Position numbers and translations under genes: made by a program. DNA of 64,000 nt. Source: Acidobacteriota bacterium. Its GTDB lineage: Bacteria; Acidobacteriota; Terriglobia; Acidiferrales; UBA7541. The notes under the pieces were generated by a model that ran no database searches, was not told the origin of the DNA, and saw only the letters and a list, made by a program, of their open reading frames with translations. The stretch's first letter is position 1. The number at the start of each line of letters is the position of its first letter. Of the stretch, positions 1-7,908 are shown piece after piece. The stretch spans positions 1 through 64,000 of the forward strand of contig DAHUXN010000028.1 of NCBI GenBank assembly GCA_027307115.1, read 5' to 3'.

Positions 1-453
1 CCTCAGCAAGTGATCGCCGCGACCGCCGGTCAGCTCGCCTCCGCGATTCGCACGCTCGGCCCGGAACGCGCCGATCAGCCGCCCGCGCCGGGAAAGTGGA
101 GCGTACGCGAAATCATCTGCCATTTGGCGGATTGCGAAATCGTCTTCGCGTACCGCTTGCGCCAAGGGCTGGCCGAGGACCACCACGTCATCCAGCCCTT
201 CGATCAAGACAAGTGGGCGAAAGTCTACGCTGCGTATGACGCGCCCGCCGCGCTTGCCGTGTTTTCCTCACTGCGTCGGTGGAATATCGCGTTGACCGGC
301 AGCCTGAAGCCGGAAGCGTTCACCAAGCGCCTCACGCATCCCGAACGCGGCGAAATGCCGTATAAGGAGCTGGTCGAAACGATGGCCGGCCACGACATCA
401 ATCACCTTCGCCAAATCGAAGCCATCACCACTCGCGTCGCCTCCGCGCACTAG
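1..453 (+). CDS. DinB-family protein, 5' end outside window
   Basis: The reading frame is open to the window edge, so the true start is probably upstream; a GTG at 10 is the first possible start inside. The sequence has the DinB four-helix pattern: a GKWSVREIICHLADCE helix with one histidine, and a C-terminal GHDINHLRQIE helix with an HxxxH pair. In the DinB/YfiT family these three histidines bind a divalent metal. Members act as thiol-dependent S-transferases or are of unknown substrate. The visible 147 residues are slightly short for the family (about 150-170), which fits a small 5' truncation. The next gene starts 190 bp downstream with its own ribosome site, so no operon link is evident. 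Family call is firm, substrate unknown. Confidence 0.8.
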   Translation, partial: PQQVIAATAGQLASAIRTLGPERADQPPAPGKWSVREIICHLADCEIVFAYRLRQGLAEDHHVIQPFDQDKWAKVYAAYDAPAALAVFSSLRRWNIALTGSLKPEAFTKRLTHPERGEMPYKELVETMAGHDINHLRQIEAITTRVASAH

Positions 454-643
454 CATCTTTCCGCCATCCGAATATGAATTTCGGCAGCTCGACCCGTATC
501 CGCGGCCATTCCCTACTAACTTGGGGGTATTTTTGGTAAGCTGAGGCATATTCGTTGAATACGCGGGATTCCTTCCTGCATCCAATACGCCCGACGAGGC
601 TTTTCGGCTTCTATTGGCGTTGTTGGAGCAGAGGAAAGGGAAC

Positions 644-1606
644 ATGGCCTCAAAGCCGATTATCGAGGAAAGCGCACATTGCGCGGGCAGGCCGCTCGGC
701 AAAGGCCTGGTGGACTTGGTCGGCAAGGCGCCTCTCCTGCGCCTCGATAGCCTGAACGCCGAATTCCCCAACGTTGAATTCTATGCCAAGGCGGAGTGGG
801 CGAACCCAGGCGGCTCGGTGAAGGACCGCGCAGCCCTTTACATGATCCGGGAGGGCGAGCGCAGCGGCGCTTTGCGTCCGGGCAAGACGATTCTCGACGC
901 AACCAGCGGAAACACAGGCATCGCCCTGGCCATGTTGGGAGCCGCGCTCGGCTATGCCGTCAAGCTCTGCATCCCGGTAAGCGCGTCGCACGAGCGCCTC
1001 GCGATGTTGAGCGCGCTGGGGGCAAACGTGATTTTGACACCCGGCGAAGAAGGCTCCGACGGCGCGATTCGACGTGCCCGCGAAATCGCCGGCGAAAATC
1101 CCGCAAAGTATTTTTATATTGACCAGTACAGCAATCCCGCCAATCCGCGCGCGCACTATGAAACCACCGCGCCAGAGATTTGGTCGCAGACGAACGGCAG
1201 GGTCACTCATTTCGTCGCGGGCCTGGGCACGAGCGGCACTTTCATGGGCGTCACGCGGCGGCTCAAGGAACTGAATCCGGCGATTCGCGCCATCAGCGTT
1301 CAGCCGGACGAACCATTTCACGGCCTCGAAGGCCTGAAGCATATGGCCACGGCGATGGTGCCTGCGATTTACGACGCGTCGTTGGCGGACGCAAATCTTA
1401 CCGTGCGCACCGAAGAAGCATTCGCGATGGTGCGGAAACTCGCGCGCGAAAAAGGGTTGCTCATCGGCGTCAGTTCCGGCGCGGCGGTGTGCGCATGCCG
1501 CAGTGTCGCTGAAAGACTCGAACGCGGGGAACGAGCCGTGATCGTTACGATTTTTCCTGATGCCGGCGATCGCTACTTGAGCGAACGTTTTTGGAAGGAA
1601 GAATAG
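644..1606 (+). CDS. cysM: Cysteine synthase, CysM type (PLP)
   Basis: A 320-residue fold-type II PLP enzyme that makes cysteine (or protein-bound cysteine) from an activated serine and a sulfide donor in the cytoplasm. Visible motifs are NPGGSVKDRAA near residue 55 with the PLP-binding lysine, and TSGNTGIALAM, which binds the substrate carboxylate. ATG 644 is chosen because GAGGAAAGGG lies just before it; a TTG at 614 would bury this site. Genes for a JAMM protease, a sulfur-carrier protein and a MoeZ-like enzyme follow at once. This is the gene set of the mycobacterial CysM/CysO/Mec pathway, where the sulfur donor is a protein thiocarboxylate. That context favours a carrier-dependent CysM over a plain CysK. 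Length matches the family. Confidence 0.88.
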   Translation: MASKPIIEESAHCAGRPLGKGLVDLVGKAPLLRLDSLNAEFPNVEFYAKAEWANPGGSVKDRAALYMIREGERSGALRPGKTILDATSGNTGIALAMLGAALGYAVKLCIPVSASHERLAMLSALGANVILTPGEEGSDGAIRRAREIAGENPAKYFYIDQYSNPANPRAHYETTAPEIWSQTNGRVTHFVAGLGTSGTFMGVTRRLKELNPAIRAISVQPDEPFHGLEGLKHMATAMVPAIYDASLADANLTVRTEEAFAMVRKLAREKGLLIGVSSGAAVCACRSVAERLERGERAVIVTIFPDAGDRYLSERFWKEE

Positions 1607-1614
1607 AAATCGCG

Positions 1615-2049
1615 ATGCTGATACTGAAGCAGTCTCTGTTCGAACAAATTCAAGCGCATGGCGCGCGCGATTATCCTAGTGAATGCTGCGGGGCGTTGTT
1701 GGGGCAAGATAGCGGAACGGATCGGACGGTCCTCGGTCTGGTGCCGCTCGCAAACCAGCGCGAGGATTCGCCGAGCAATCGCTTCGAGATCACTTCCGAA
1801 GATGTCCGTTTGGCCGAGAAGGCAGCCAGCGACAAAGGTTGGGAGCTGATCGGCTGGTATCACTCGCATCCGGATTCGCCTGCGCGGCCCAGCGAATTCG
1901 ACCGCGAGCAAGCGTGGCCGTGGTACAGCTATATTATTTTTCGCGTCGAAAAAGCTGAGCCGCAGGAGATGCGTTCGTGGCGCCTCAAGGACGACCGTGC
2001 ATCTTACGATGAAGAGGGCATCGAATACATAGCGGGCGCGCCTGCATGA
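1615..2049 (+). CDS. JAMM/M67 metallopeptidase (Mec-like)
   Basis: A 144-residue zinc peptidase of the Mov34/MPN/PAD-1 (JAMM) fold. The metal signature HSHPDSPARPSEFD (HxH, seven residues, S, two residues, D) is complete, and an upstream glutamate (DYPSECCG) is in the usual place. Characterised relatives cleave after the C-terminal Gly-Gly of ubiquitin-like sulfur carriers, releasing cysteine from CysO-cysteine or trimming carrier precursors. The start at ATG 1615 is 8 bp after the cysM stop and has a GGAAGGAAG site inside the end of cysM, so the two are translationally linked. The carrier it probably acts on is encoded 35 bp downstream. Domain assignment is firm; substrate is inferred from context. 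Confidence 0.87.
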   Translation: MLILKQSLFEQIQAHGARDYPSECCGALLGQDSGTDRTVLGLVPLANQREDSPSNRFEITSEDVRLAEKAASDKGWELIGWYHSHPDSPARPSEFDREQAWPWYSYIIFRVEKAEPQEMRSWRLKDDRASYDEEGIEYIAGAPA

Positions 2050-2084
2050 ATCGCAATTTCTGAAGACCCAAGGAGACAATACTC

Positions 2085-2369
2085 ATGCCCGTGAAAGTAA
2101 TGATTCCGACGCCTCTCCGGCAATTCGCCGATAAGCAGGAGAGCGTCCATCTGGAAGCAGGCACCGTCGGCGATGCATTGAGTGCCCTCACGTCGCAATT
2201 CAGCGACCTGAAGAGGCATCTCTATTCCGACGATGGGCGCTTGCGCAGCTTCGTCAACGTCTACGTCAACGATGAGGACATTCGCTATTTGCAAAGAGAA
2301 AAAACCGCGGTGCAGCAGGGCGACACGATCAGCATCGTGCCTTCCATCGCCGGCGGCGCGAAAGCATAA
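2085..2369 (+). CDS. MoaD/ThiS-like sulfur carrier (CysO-like), C-terminally extended
   Basis: A 94-residue beta-grasp protein. It ends IVPSIAGGAKA, so the Gly-Gly that normally forms the thiocarboxylate (residues 90-91) is followed by Ala-Lys-Ala. In mycobacterial CysO the Gly-Gly is terminal. In the Wolinella HcyS/HcyD system a residue after Gly-Gly is removed by a JAMM protease before activation. A protease of that kind is encoded 35 bp upstream and the adenylating enzyme 32 bp downstream, so a cleaved precursor is the natural reading. Start ATG 2085 has AAGGAGAC upstream. The role as sulfur donor to the adjacent cysteine synthase is inferred from gene order. Confidence 0.88.
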   Translation: MPVKVMIPTPLRQFADKQESVHLEAGTVGDALSALTSQFSDLKRHLYSDDGRLRSFVNVYVNDEDIRYLQREKTAVQQGDTISIVPSIAGGAKA

Positions 2370-2401
2370 CTTCAGATTGCAAAGTTAAAGGACAAGGAAT
2401 C

Positions 2402-3589
2402 ATGGCCACGCGATTGACGCAACCCGTTCCAACGCCCGCCGCCGAACCGGCGCTGAGCAAGCAGGAAGTTCTGCGTTACAGCCGGCATCTGATCATGCCG
2501 GAAGTCGGCATGGACGGGCAGCTCAAATTGAAACGCGCCAAAGTGCTGATGATCGGCTCCGGCGGACTCGGGGCGCCGCTCGGCCTTTACCTTGCGGCTG
2601 CGGGAGTCGGCCGCCTCGGGATCGTTGATTTCGACACGGTGGATTTCACGAATTTGCAGCGGCAGGTCACTTTTGGCACCAGCGACGTAGGCCGCAAAAA
2701 ACTGGAAGCGGCGCGCGAACGGCTCTCGAATCTCAATCCCGAAATTCAAATTGACACGTTCGAGACGCGCCTCACCAGCGACAACGCGCTCGACGTTCTG
2801 CGCGACTACGACATCGTGGTCGACGGGACGGATAATTTTCCCACGCGCTATCTGGTCAACGACGCTTGCGTGCTCCTCGGCAAGCCCAATGTTTACGGCT
2901 CGATTTTCCGTTTCGAAGGCCAGGCGAGCATTTTTGGTTATCCGGGCGGCCCGTGCTATCGGTGCCTCTATCCGGAGCCGCCTCCGCCAGGTCTTGTCCC
3001 TTCCTGCGCGGAAGGCGGCGTCCTCGGCGTCTTGCCGGGAATCATCGGCTGCATTCAAGCCATGGAGGCAATCAAACTCATCATCGGCAAGGGCGAGCCG
3101 CTTGTTGGCCGTCTGCTGCTTTTCGATGCGCTCGGCATGCGTTTCCGCGAATTGAAGCTGCGCAAGAATCCTGAATGCCCGGTCTGCGGCGAGCATCCGA
3201 CCGTGACGAAACTCATCGACTACGCTGAGTTCTGCGGCATTCGCGGCGAGGAAGCACCCGCGCAAACCGTCTCGGTTCCGGAAATCACGCCGAAGCAATT
3301 GAAGCAGCGCCTCGACCGCGGCGACGATCTCTACATTCTCGACGTTCGCGAGCCGCACGAATACCAGATTTGCAACCTGAACGGCCATCTGATTCCGCTT
3401 GGCGACCTTCCCAAACGCGTTAGCGAACTGGACAGTTCTCGCGAGATAGTGGCACACTGCCGGAGCGGCAAGCGTTCGGCCGACGCGGTCGAGTTTTTGA
3501 CAAAAGCGGGCTTCCGCAAAATTTGGAATTTGAAGGGCGGAATCCTGGCCTGGTCGGACGAAGTCGATCCCTCCGTGCCGAAGTATTAG
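2402..3589 (+). CDS. moeZ: MoeZ-like adenylyltransferase/sulfurtransferase (ThiF + rhodanese)
   Basis: A 395-residue fusion. Residues about 25-270 are a ThiF/MoeB/E1-like domain with the nucleotide loop GSGGLG (52-57), the DFDTVDFTNLQRQ segment and two zinc-type cysteine pairs (CYRC and CPVC). Residues about 290-395 are a rhodanese domain with active-site loop HCRSGKRS. Such enzymes adenylate the C-terminal glycine of a MoaD/CysO-type carrier and then place sulfur on it from the rhodanese persulfide. Length matches mycobacterial MoeZ (about 390). It is last in the cysM-JAMM-carrier series with short gaps, so co-transcription is likely. It may also serve molybdopterin synthesis; no other Mo-cofactor gene is nearby. 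Confidence 0.9.
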   Translation: MATRLTQPVPTPAAEPALSKQEVLRYSRHLIMPEVGMDGQLKLKRAKVLMIGSGGLGAPLGLYLAAAGVGRLGIVDFDTVDFTNLQRQVTFGTSDVGRKKLEAARERLSNLNPEIQIDTFETRLTSDNALDVLRDYDIVVDGTDNFPTRYLVNDACVLLGKPNVYGSIFRFEGQASIFGYPGGPCYRCLYPEPPPPGLVPSCAEGGVLGVLPGIIGCIQAMEAIKLIIGKGEPLVGRLLLFDALGMRFRELKLRKNPECPVCGEHPTVTKLIDYAEFCGIRGEEAPAQTVSVPEITPKQLKQRLDRGDDLYILDVREPHEYQICNLNGHLIPLGDLPKRVSELDSSREIVAHCRSGKRSADAVEFLTKAGFRKIWNLKGGILAWSDEVDPSVPKY

Positions 3590-3620
3590 CGGCGGAGTTT
3601 GCACAAATCCAAGAAAACTG

Positions 3621-3656
3621 CAGATTCCTCCTCGCGGCTGCTCGTCGGAATGACAG
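3621..3656. repeat. Dispersed hairpin element, copy 1
   Basis: Sequence CAGATTCC...GGAATGACA, where ATTCC pairs with GGAAT around a GC-rich core. A second copy with the same ends and layout (CAGATCCC...GGGATGACA) lies at 34345-34378. Both are intergenic. It sits between moeZ and the CDGSH gene and looks like a short REP-type element. Two copies in 64 kb are too few to name a family. Confidence 0.45.
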
Positions 3657-3741
3657 GGAGTAAGGCTGTTCACGAGGAAACTGTTTTTGTTGCTGCACAG
3701 TCAAGTTTTCGAGTTCACTAGTCGTCAGCGGAGGGTCAACA

Positions 3742-3978
3742 ATGGCGGGTACCAGGATTCTAATCAAAGACAACGGCTCGATTCGCGTCGAGGGTGACTT
3801 CGAGATCGTCGATTCGCAAGGGCGGGTGTTCGGTCTCAACGGCCGCACCGTGGTCTCGCTTTGCCGTTGTGGCCACTCCGCCAATAAGCCGTTTTGCGAC
3901 GGCTCGCACAAAGAATGCGGGTTCGTAAGCCCCATTGAAGCCCACGATCTCCCGCCAGTACCGCCCCCGAAAATGTAG
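3742..3978 (+). CDS. CDGSH-type iron-sulfur protein
   Basis: A 78-residue soluble protein whose C-terminal half holds the complete cluster motif CRCGHSANKPFCDGSH (Cys-x-Cys ... Cys-Asp-Gly-Ser-His). In mitoNEET-type proteins three cysteines and the histidine bind a labile 2Fe-2S cluster. There is no membrane anchor. The N-terminal part (residues 1-35) resembles the short beta-strand extension common in bacterial CDGSH proteins. ATG 3742 is preceded by AGCGGAGGGTC, a usable ribosome site. It stands alone, 150 bp after moeZ. A redox or Fe-S role is family knowledge; the specific partner is unknown. Confidence 0.88.
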   Translation: MAGTRILIKDNGSIRVEGDFEIVDSQGRVFGLNGRTVVSLCRCGHSANKPFCDGSHKECGFVSPIEAHDLPPVPPPKM

Positions 3979-4105
3979 TATCGGGTTCTTTCGCCCCCTT
4001 CGCCTGGATTTTCAGAGGTGCTCGCCACGGCCCGTAAGGTGGACCCTCGCGTTTCAGTTCGTAACAATTCTACCCGTCACGAATTGACTCACCCACCGAT
4101 CGCTT

Positions 4106-4145
4106 AGGTTAGTGATTTCCACAATGTGTATAATACTAGTGTTAT
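4106..4145 (+). promoter_or_regulatory. Candidate promoter with palindrome over the -10
   Basis: A consensus TATAAT lies at 4129-4134 with a weak -35 (AGGTTA, 4106-4111) 17 bp upstream. A 16-bp palindrome with one mismatched pair, ATAATACTAGTGTTAT at 4130-4145, covers the -10 and the probable transcription start. This is a typical repressor-operator position. The gene served would be the diguanylate cyclase starting near 4227. Found by eye, not scored. Confidence 0.5.
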
Positions 4146-4226
4146 GAGTAGCTTACCAAAATACCAGTACTGTTCCAGAACGGCCAGTCGGTTGCTCTCT
4201 AACCTCATGTTAAGCACGGGATTCGT

Positions 4227-5594
4227 GTGTCTTGGTCGGGGGGCCATTTGCAAAGGCCAGAAGGTTTGCTGAGGGTCATAAAGCGGTTGAAGTGGGGCAT
4301 CGTTTGGCTCTTCGTTGGAGCCTCGTTCCTCGTGTTTCTGTGGACCCTCCGCCATAGCCATTTCGCCCCAGACCCGCTTCTCGAGCGTTATCTCCAGCTT
4401 GCAAGCAGTGTTCTGGCGTTCACATTTGCCGCCAACGCCTTAGTGCGGTTCCGCGGCATGCACGACCGCATCACGTTGATTCTCGCATTCGCGTTCGGAC
4501 TTGCCGGCCTGATCGAAATGGGCGCAAACCTTGCTCCCACCCTGACGGGGCCTTCGCTCACCGTGCCGTTGGCGTGGATGGTTAGCCGTACTTTACTTGC
4601 AATCCTGCTGGTGGCCGCGCTGCTCGTCGACCGTAACCTTCCGCTTTCTCGCGAACCCAACAAGGAAATCGCCTGGGCGCTGCTTATCGTTGGCGCGGTT
4701 TCCTACCTGACCAGCGTCGTTTTTTTCGCCGTCCCAGCAACGCCGAAGATTTATCCGCATGCCTTCATTCCGCGGCCGTGGGACTTGCTTCCCGCCGCGA
4801 TTTACATGATTGCCGCTGTGGGATTTTGGAAGCGTCTCGCGCATCTGGATTCGCTGCTCGATCACGCGCTGTTCCTTTGCTGCGCGGCAAACGTGGCCTG
4901 CCACATCGCCATGAGCCAATCTTCCATGCGTTTTGACGCGGCATCGGGCGCCGCCCAATTCTTCGAAGCCACGGGCTACGCGATCGTTCTGGCAGGCGCG
5001 CTTCTTGACAATGCCAAACTATTCGATCAAGTCAGCCACCTCGCCATCAGCGATCCGCTCACCGGCCTCGCCAACTATCGCCGCCTGCTCGAAGTCATGG
5101 AAGCCGAGCTCCAGCGCGCCCAGCGCACCGGTCGCGGATTTGCCGTCCTCCTTCTCGATCTCGACGGCCTCAAGAAAATAAATGACAACTACGGCCATTT
5201 GGTTGGCAGCCAGGCGCTGAAGCGCCTCGCCAACGTGCTTCGCTATCACTGCCGGGGAATGGACACTGCTGCAAGGTATGGCGGCGACGAGTTCGCGCTG
5301 GTCCTTCCGGAAGCGGAGGAAGCGGTGGCGGTGCAGGTGGCGCATCGCATTCGCAAACGCTTGCTCGAGGACGGCCTTGAGCCGCGCATTTCCGTCAGCG
5401 CCGGCGTCGCCGTCTTTCCGCGCGACGGCCTGACGATCGAGAAGCTCTTGCATTCGGCCGACAACGCACTCTACGCAATGAAAGCCAATCGCAATTTGGA
5501 AGATGGGGAAAGTTTGCTTGATAATCCACTCGGCAAACAGGGGGCTGGGGAATGGCAATCGGCGGAAAGAGGAAAACGAAGAACCAACAGGTAG
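4227..5594 (+). CDS. Membrane diguanylate cyclase (GGDEF)
   Basis: About 455 residues. The N-terminal 260 hold seven or eight hydrophobic segments, suggesting a membrane sensor. The C-terminal 170 are a GGDEF domain with intact RYGGDEF (GGDEF at residues 352-356), so cyclic-di-GMP synthesis should be active. Five residues before it is RGMD, matching the RxxD inhibitory product site, which implies feedback control. The start is uncertain: GTG 4227 opens the frame, but a TTG near 4264 also precedes the first membrane segment. The last 43 bases overlap the next gene, a PilZ-domain protein, so enzyme and probable c-di-GMP receptor are translationally coupled. A strong -10 lies at 4129. Confidence 0.88.
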   Translation: MSWSGGHLQRPEGLLRVIKRLKWGIVWLFVGASFLVFLWTLRHSHFAPDPLLERYLQLASSVLAFTFAANALVRFRGMHDRITLILAFAFGLAGLIEMGANLAPTLTGPSLTVPLAWMVSRTLLAILLVAALLVDRNLPLSREPNKEIAWALLIVGAVSYLTSVVFFAVPATPKIYPHAFIPRPWDLLPAAIYMIAAVGFWKRLAHLDSLLDHALFLCCAANVACHIAMSQSSMRFDAASGAAQFFEATGYAIVLAGALLDNAKLFDQVSHLAISDPLTGLANYRRLLEVMEAELQRAQRTGRGFAVLLLDLDGLKKINDNYGHLVGSQALKRLANVLRYHCRGMDTAARYGGDEFALVLPEAEEAVAVQVAHRIRKRLLEDGLEPRISVSAGVAVFPRDGLTIEKLLHSADNALYAMKANRNLEDGESLLDNPLGKQGAGEWQSAERGKRRTNR

Positions 5595-5893
5595 AGCGGT
5601 GCGAACCGCGTTTGCCCATGCAAGTCGGGGTGCGCATCTCCGGGAATACGTTCATGCCCGGCTTGGAGTCTACTTTCACTGAAAACGTCAGCTCGCGTGG
5701 CGCGCGCGTTCGCAGTGTCAGACGCTGGCGCGTCGGCGAAAGCATCTCCGTTCTTTCGCCCGAGGGTGGCTTCCGTTCGCTGGCCCGGGTTGCCTATTGC
5801 GAATCATCGCCCACGGGCTACGCAATTGGAGTGGAGTTCCTCGAACTCGAAGGCCAGTGGGTGCTGGCCTCGGCGTCGCCAACTGTCGCGTGA
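5552..5893 (+). CDS. PilZ-domain protein, probable c-di-GMP receptor
   Basis: A 113-residue, single-domain soluble protein. It has the two PilZ ligand motifs: RCEPR (RxxxR, residues 16-20) and NVSSRG (D/NxSxxG, near residues 46-51). The alternating strands that follow (GARVRSVRRWRVGESISVL) fit the PilZ barrel. PilZ domains bind cyclic-di-GMP and pass the signal to a partner. The start at ATG 5552 lies inside the end of the diguanylate cyclase gene in another frame, and GGGGCTGGGG precedes it. The pairing of cyclase and receptor in one transcript suggests local signalling. Output target not evident; nearest neighbours are unrelated. Confidence 0.85.
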   Translation: MAIGGKRKTKNQQVERCEPRLPMQVGVRISGNTFMPGLESTFTENVSSRGARVRSVRRWRVGESISVLSPEGGFRSLARVAYCESSPTGYAIGVEFLELEGQWVLASASPTVA

Positions 5894-5962
5894 GATTTCT
5901 GAGGCGTTTCTCGGGGGAGATTGTGAGGGCGGACTTATGCCCCCGCCTGATTCGAGTGCGCG

Positions 5963-6268
5963 CTATTGCACGAATCCAACATTCGGGTCAGGCATGGCCG
6001 GCCCCTCGGGAATCGCTCCGAACTGCGCTTCGTATCGCGTGATGTTTTCACCCAGCGCCCGCAGCAGACGCTTCGCGTGCCCGGGACTCACGATCACGCT
6101 GCTCACCAGTTTTCCTTGCGGCACGTTTGGGAAAATATAAATGAAGTTGAGCGTGAACTCTTCCGCGTTGTGATGAATCATGGCGAGATTGGTGTACTGC
6201 CCGACCAGCTCCTTTTCGTCGGCCTTGATTTGTACTTGCTGTTGCTGCGGCTTTGGCGCTTCTGTCAT
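5963..6268 (-). CDS. DUF3467 family protein
   Basis: A 101-residue protein starting MTEAPKPQQQQVQIKADE. The core (YTNLAMIHHNAEEFTLNFIY, then a VSSVIVSPGHAKRLL segment) is the DUF3467 pattern, a small conserved bacterial family of unknown function. The start at 6268 is chosen because GGGGAGGATGCG directly precedes the ATG; the frame extends 26 codons further but those are basic and unlike the family. No signal peptide or membrane segment. It converges on the PilZ gene and is transcribed away from the Nramp-like gene. No function can be given. Confidence 0.78.
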   Translation of the reverse strand: MTEAPKPQQQQVQIKADEKELVGQYTNLAMIHHNAEEFTLNFIYIFPNVPQGKLVSSVIVSPGHAKRLLRALGENITRYEAQFGAIPEGPAMPDPNVGFVQ

Positions 6269-6375
6269 CGCATCCTCCCCACGCGTCTCCCGCTCACTAT
6301 AGCAGAACTCGTTCGCACGGACGGACATCCAAAGCGCGATTTTCATTTATGGGGCACTCTCCGGGAGGGAAACCG

Positions 6376-6404
6376 TTGACGCTCAGGCATGTTAAGTGTA
6401 GTTT
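6376..6404 (+). promoter_or_regulatory. Candidate promoter of Nramp-like gene
   Basis: TTGACG at 6376-6381, a 17-bp spacer, then TAGTTT at 6399-6404. Transcription would begin about 20 bases before ATG 6431. GTTAG and GTTAAC half-sites lie between -10 and ATG (6410-6430) and could hold a regulator, but no clean palindrome is present. Confidence 0.4.
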
Positions 6405-6430
6405 ATTTTGTTAGTTCAACACGGTTAACT

Positions 6431-7864
6431 ATGTCCCGTCTGAAAGACAGCCGACCAGGCTCCGCGTATCAGCCCGCTCAACCCACCACCGAACCCGCCG
6501 TCTCTTCCCCCGCCGCCACTGAGTTGATCGCACTTGTCACCCATGAAGATCGTGACCGCGCACGCGACCGCTGGCGCGTCGCCCGCGCCCGTTGGAAAGG
6601 CCGCGGCTGGAAATCATTCGGTGGATTGCGCCTGCTTTGGCTCTTGGTTGGCCCCGGCGTCCTGGTTTTTCTCGGCGAGAACGACGCGCCCAGCATGCTT
6701 TCCTACTCCGCGACCGGCGCGCGTTTCGGCGTGGGTTTTTTCCTTCCTTTTGTCATCCTCACGTTCATGATGGGATTGATCGTTCAGGAAATGACCGTGC
6801 GCTTGGGCGCCGTAACGCATCGCGGCCACGCCGAGCTGATTTTCGACCGCTTCGGAAAATTCTGGGGATTTTTTTCGATGGGCGATTTGGTGCTGGGGAA
6901 TTTTCTAACGCTGGTCACGGAGTTTATCGGCGTGCGCGCGGGCCTGGGTTTTTTTGGCGTTCGCCCATCGATCGCCGTGGGCGCCGGGCTTGTTTTGGTT
7001 CTCGCGGCGATCACCACGGGACGCTATTGGACTTGGGAGCGCATCACGCTCGGCCTCGCGATTTTCAACGGACTGTTTATTCCCGCCGCGCTGCTCGCGC
7101 ATCCAAGCTGGCCGCAAGTTGGGCATGCGCTTCTGACTTGGACGCCGCTGCCGCGCGGCGACCGCGGCGAAATCCTTCTATTGATACTCGCGGATATCGG
7201 CGCCACCGTCACACCGTGGATGATTTTTTTTCAGCAGAGCGCGGTCGTCGACAAAGGGATGCAGCCGCGCGATATCGCCGCAGGCCGGCTGGACACGGTA
7301 TTGGGGACGCTGCTTGCATCCACGTTTGCAATTGCCGCCATTCTCGCCACAGTGCCGCTGTTCCACCACGGCATCAACGCCGCCGATTTTCAGGGAGCGC
7401 AATTCGCGCAAGCCATCGAGCCTTGGATTGGCCATGTGGGCGCGTCTCTCTTCGCGCTGGGCATATTTGAAGCCGGAATCGTGGCGGCGATCGCCATCTC
7501 TACTTCTTCCGCATACGCGTTCGGAGAGGTTCTTGGCATGGCGCACAGCTTGAACCGGCCGATTCGCGAGGCTTGGCCGTTTTATCTTTTCTTGTTGGGC
7601 TCGGCGTGTGCTGCTGCGGCCCTGGTCTTGATTCCCCACGCGCCGCTCGAATTCATTGTTTTGACGGTCAATGTGATCGCGGTTCTGGCCATGCCCCCGG
7701 CACTCGCATTTTTGCTTTTGCTTGTGAATGACCGCGACTTGATGGGCGAGCACGCCAATGGGTTCTGGGGAAATCTCGCGGGCGTCACAGTCACCGTGCT
7801 TTTGGTTTGCGCCGGCCTTGGCTTTGGCCTGTTCACGATTTTTCCTAAATTGCTCGGCGGTTGA
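6431..7864 (+). CDS. Nramp-related divalent metal transporter with altered metal motifs
   Basis: A 477-residue membrane protein with about 11 hydrophobic segments and a charged 80-residue N-terminus. The overall pattern (GPGVLVFLGENDAPSMLSYS, FMMGLIVQEMTVRLG, ATVTPWMIFFQQSAVVDKG) follows the Nramp/LeuT fold. The usual helix-1 DPGN is replaced by NDAPS, and the helix-6 MPH by TPW, so the sulfur ligand that selects Mn/Fe is absent. This is like the Nramp-related Mg-type branch rather than MntH. ATG 6431 is preferred over 6389 because the promoter-like boxes lie between. Transport of a divalent ion is family knowledge; the ion is open. Confidence 0.8.
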   Translation: MSRLKDSRPGSAYQPAQPTTEPAVSSPAATELIALVTHEDRDRARDRWRVARARWKGRGWKSFGGLRLLWLLVGPGVLVFLGENDAPSMLSYSATGARFGVGFFLPFVILTFMMGLIVQEMTVRLGAVTHRGHAELIFDRFGKFWGFFSMGDLVLGNFLTLVTEFIGVRAGLGFFGVRPSIAVGAGLVLVLAAITTGRYWTWERITLGLAIFNGLFIPAALLAHPSWPQVGHALLTWTPLPRGDRGEILLLILADIGATVTPWMIFFQQSAVVDKGMQPRDIAAGRLDTVLGTLLASTFAIAAILATVPLFHHGINAADFQGAQFAQAIEPWIGHVGASLFALGIFEAGIVAAIAISTSSAYAFGEVLGMAHSLNRPIREAWPFYLFLLGSACAAAALVLIPHAPLEFIVLTVNVIAVLAMPPALAFLLLLVNDRDLMGEHANGFWGNLAGVTVTVLLVCAGLGFGLFTIFPKLLGG

Positions 7865-7908
7865 CGGCTGGGTCAGCCAGGGTCGATTCAATATAACCGG
7901 GAGCTAAA

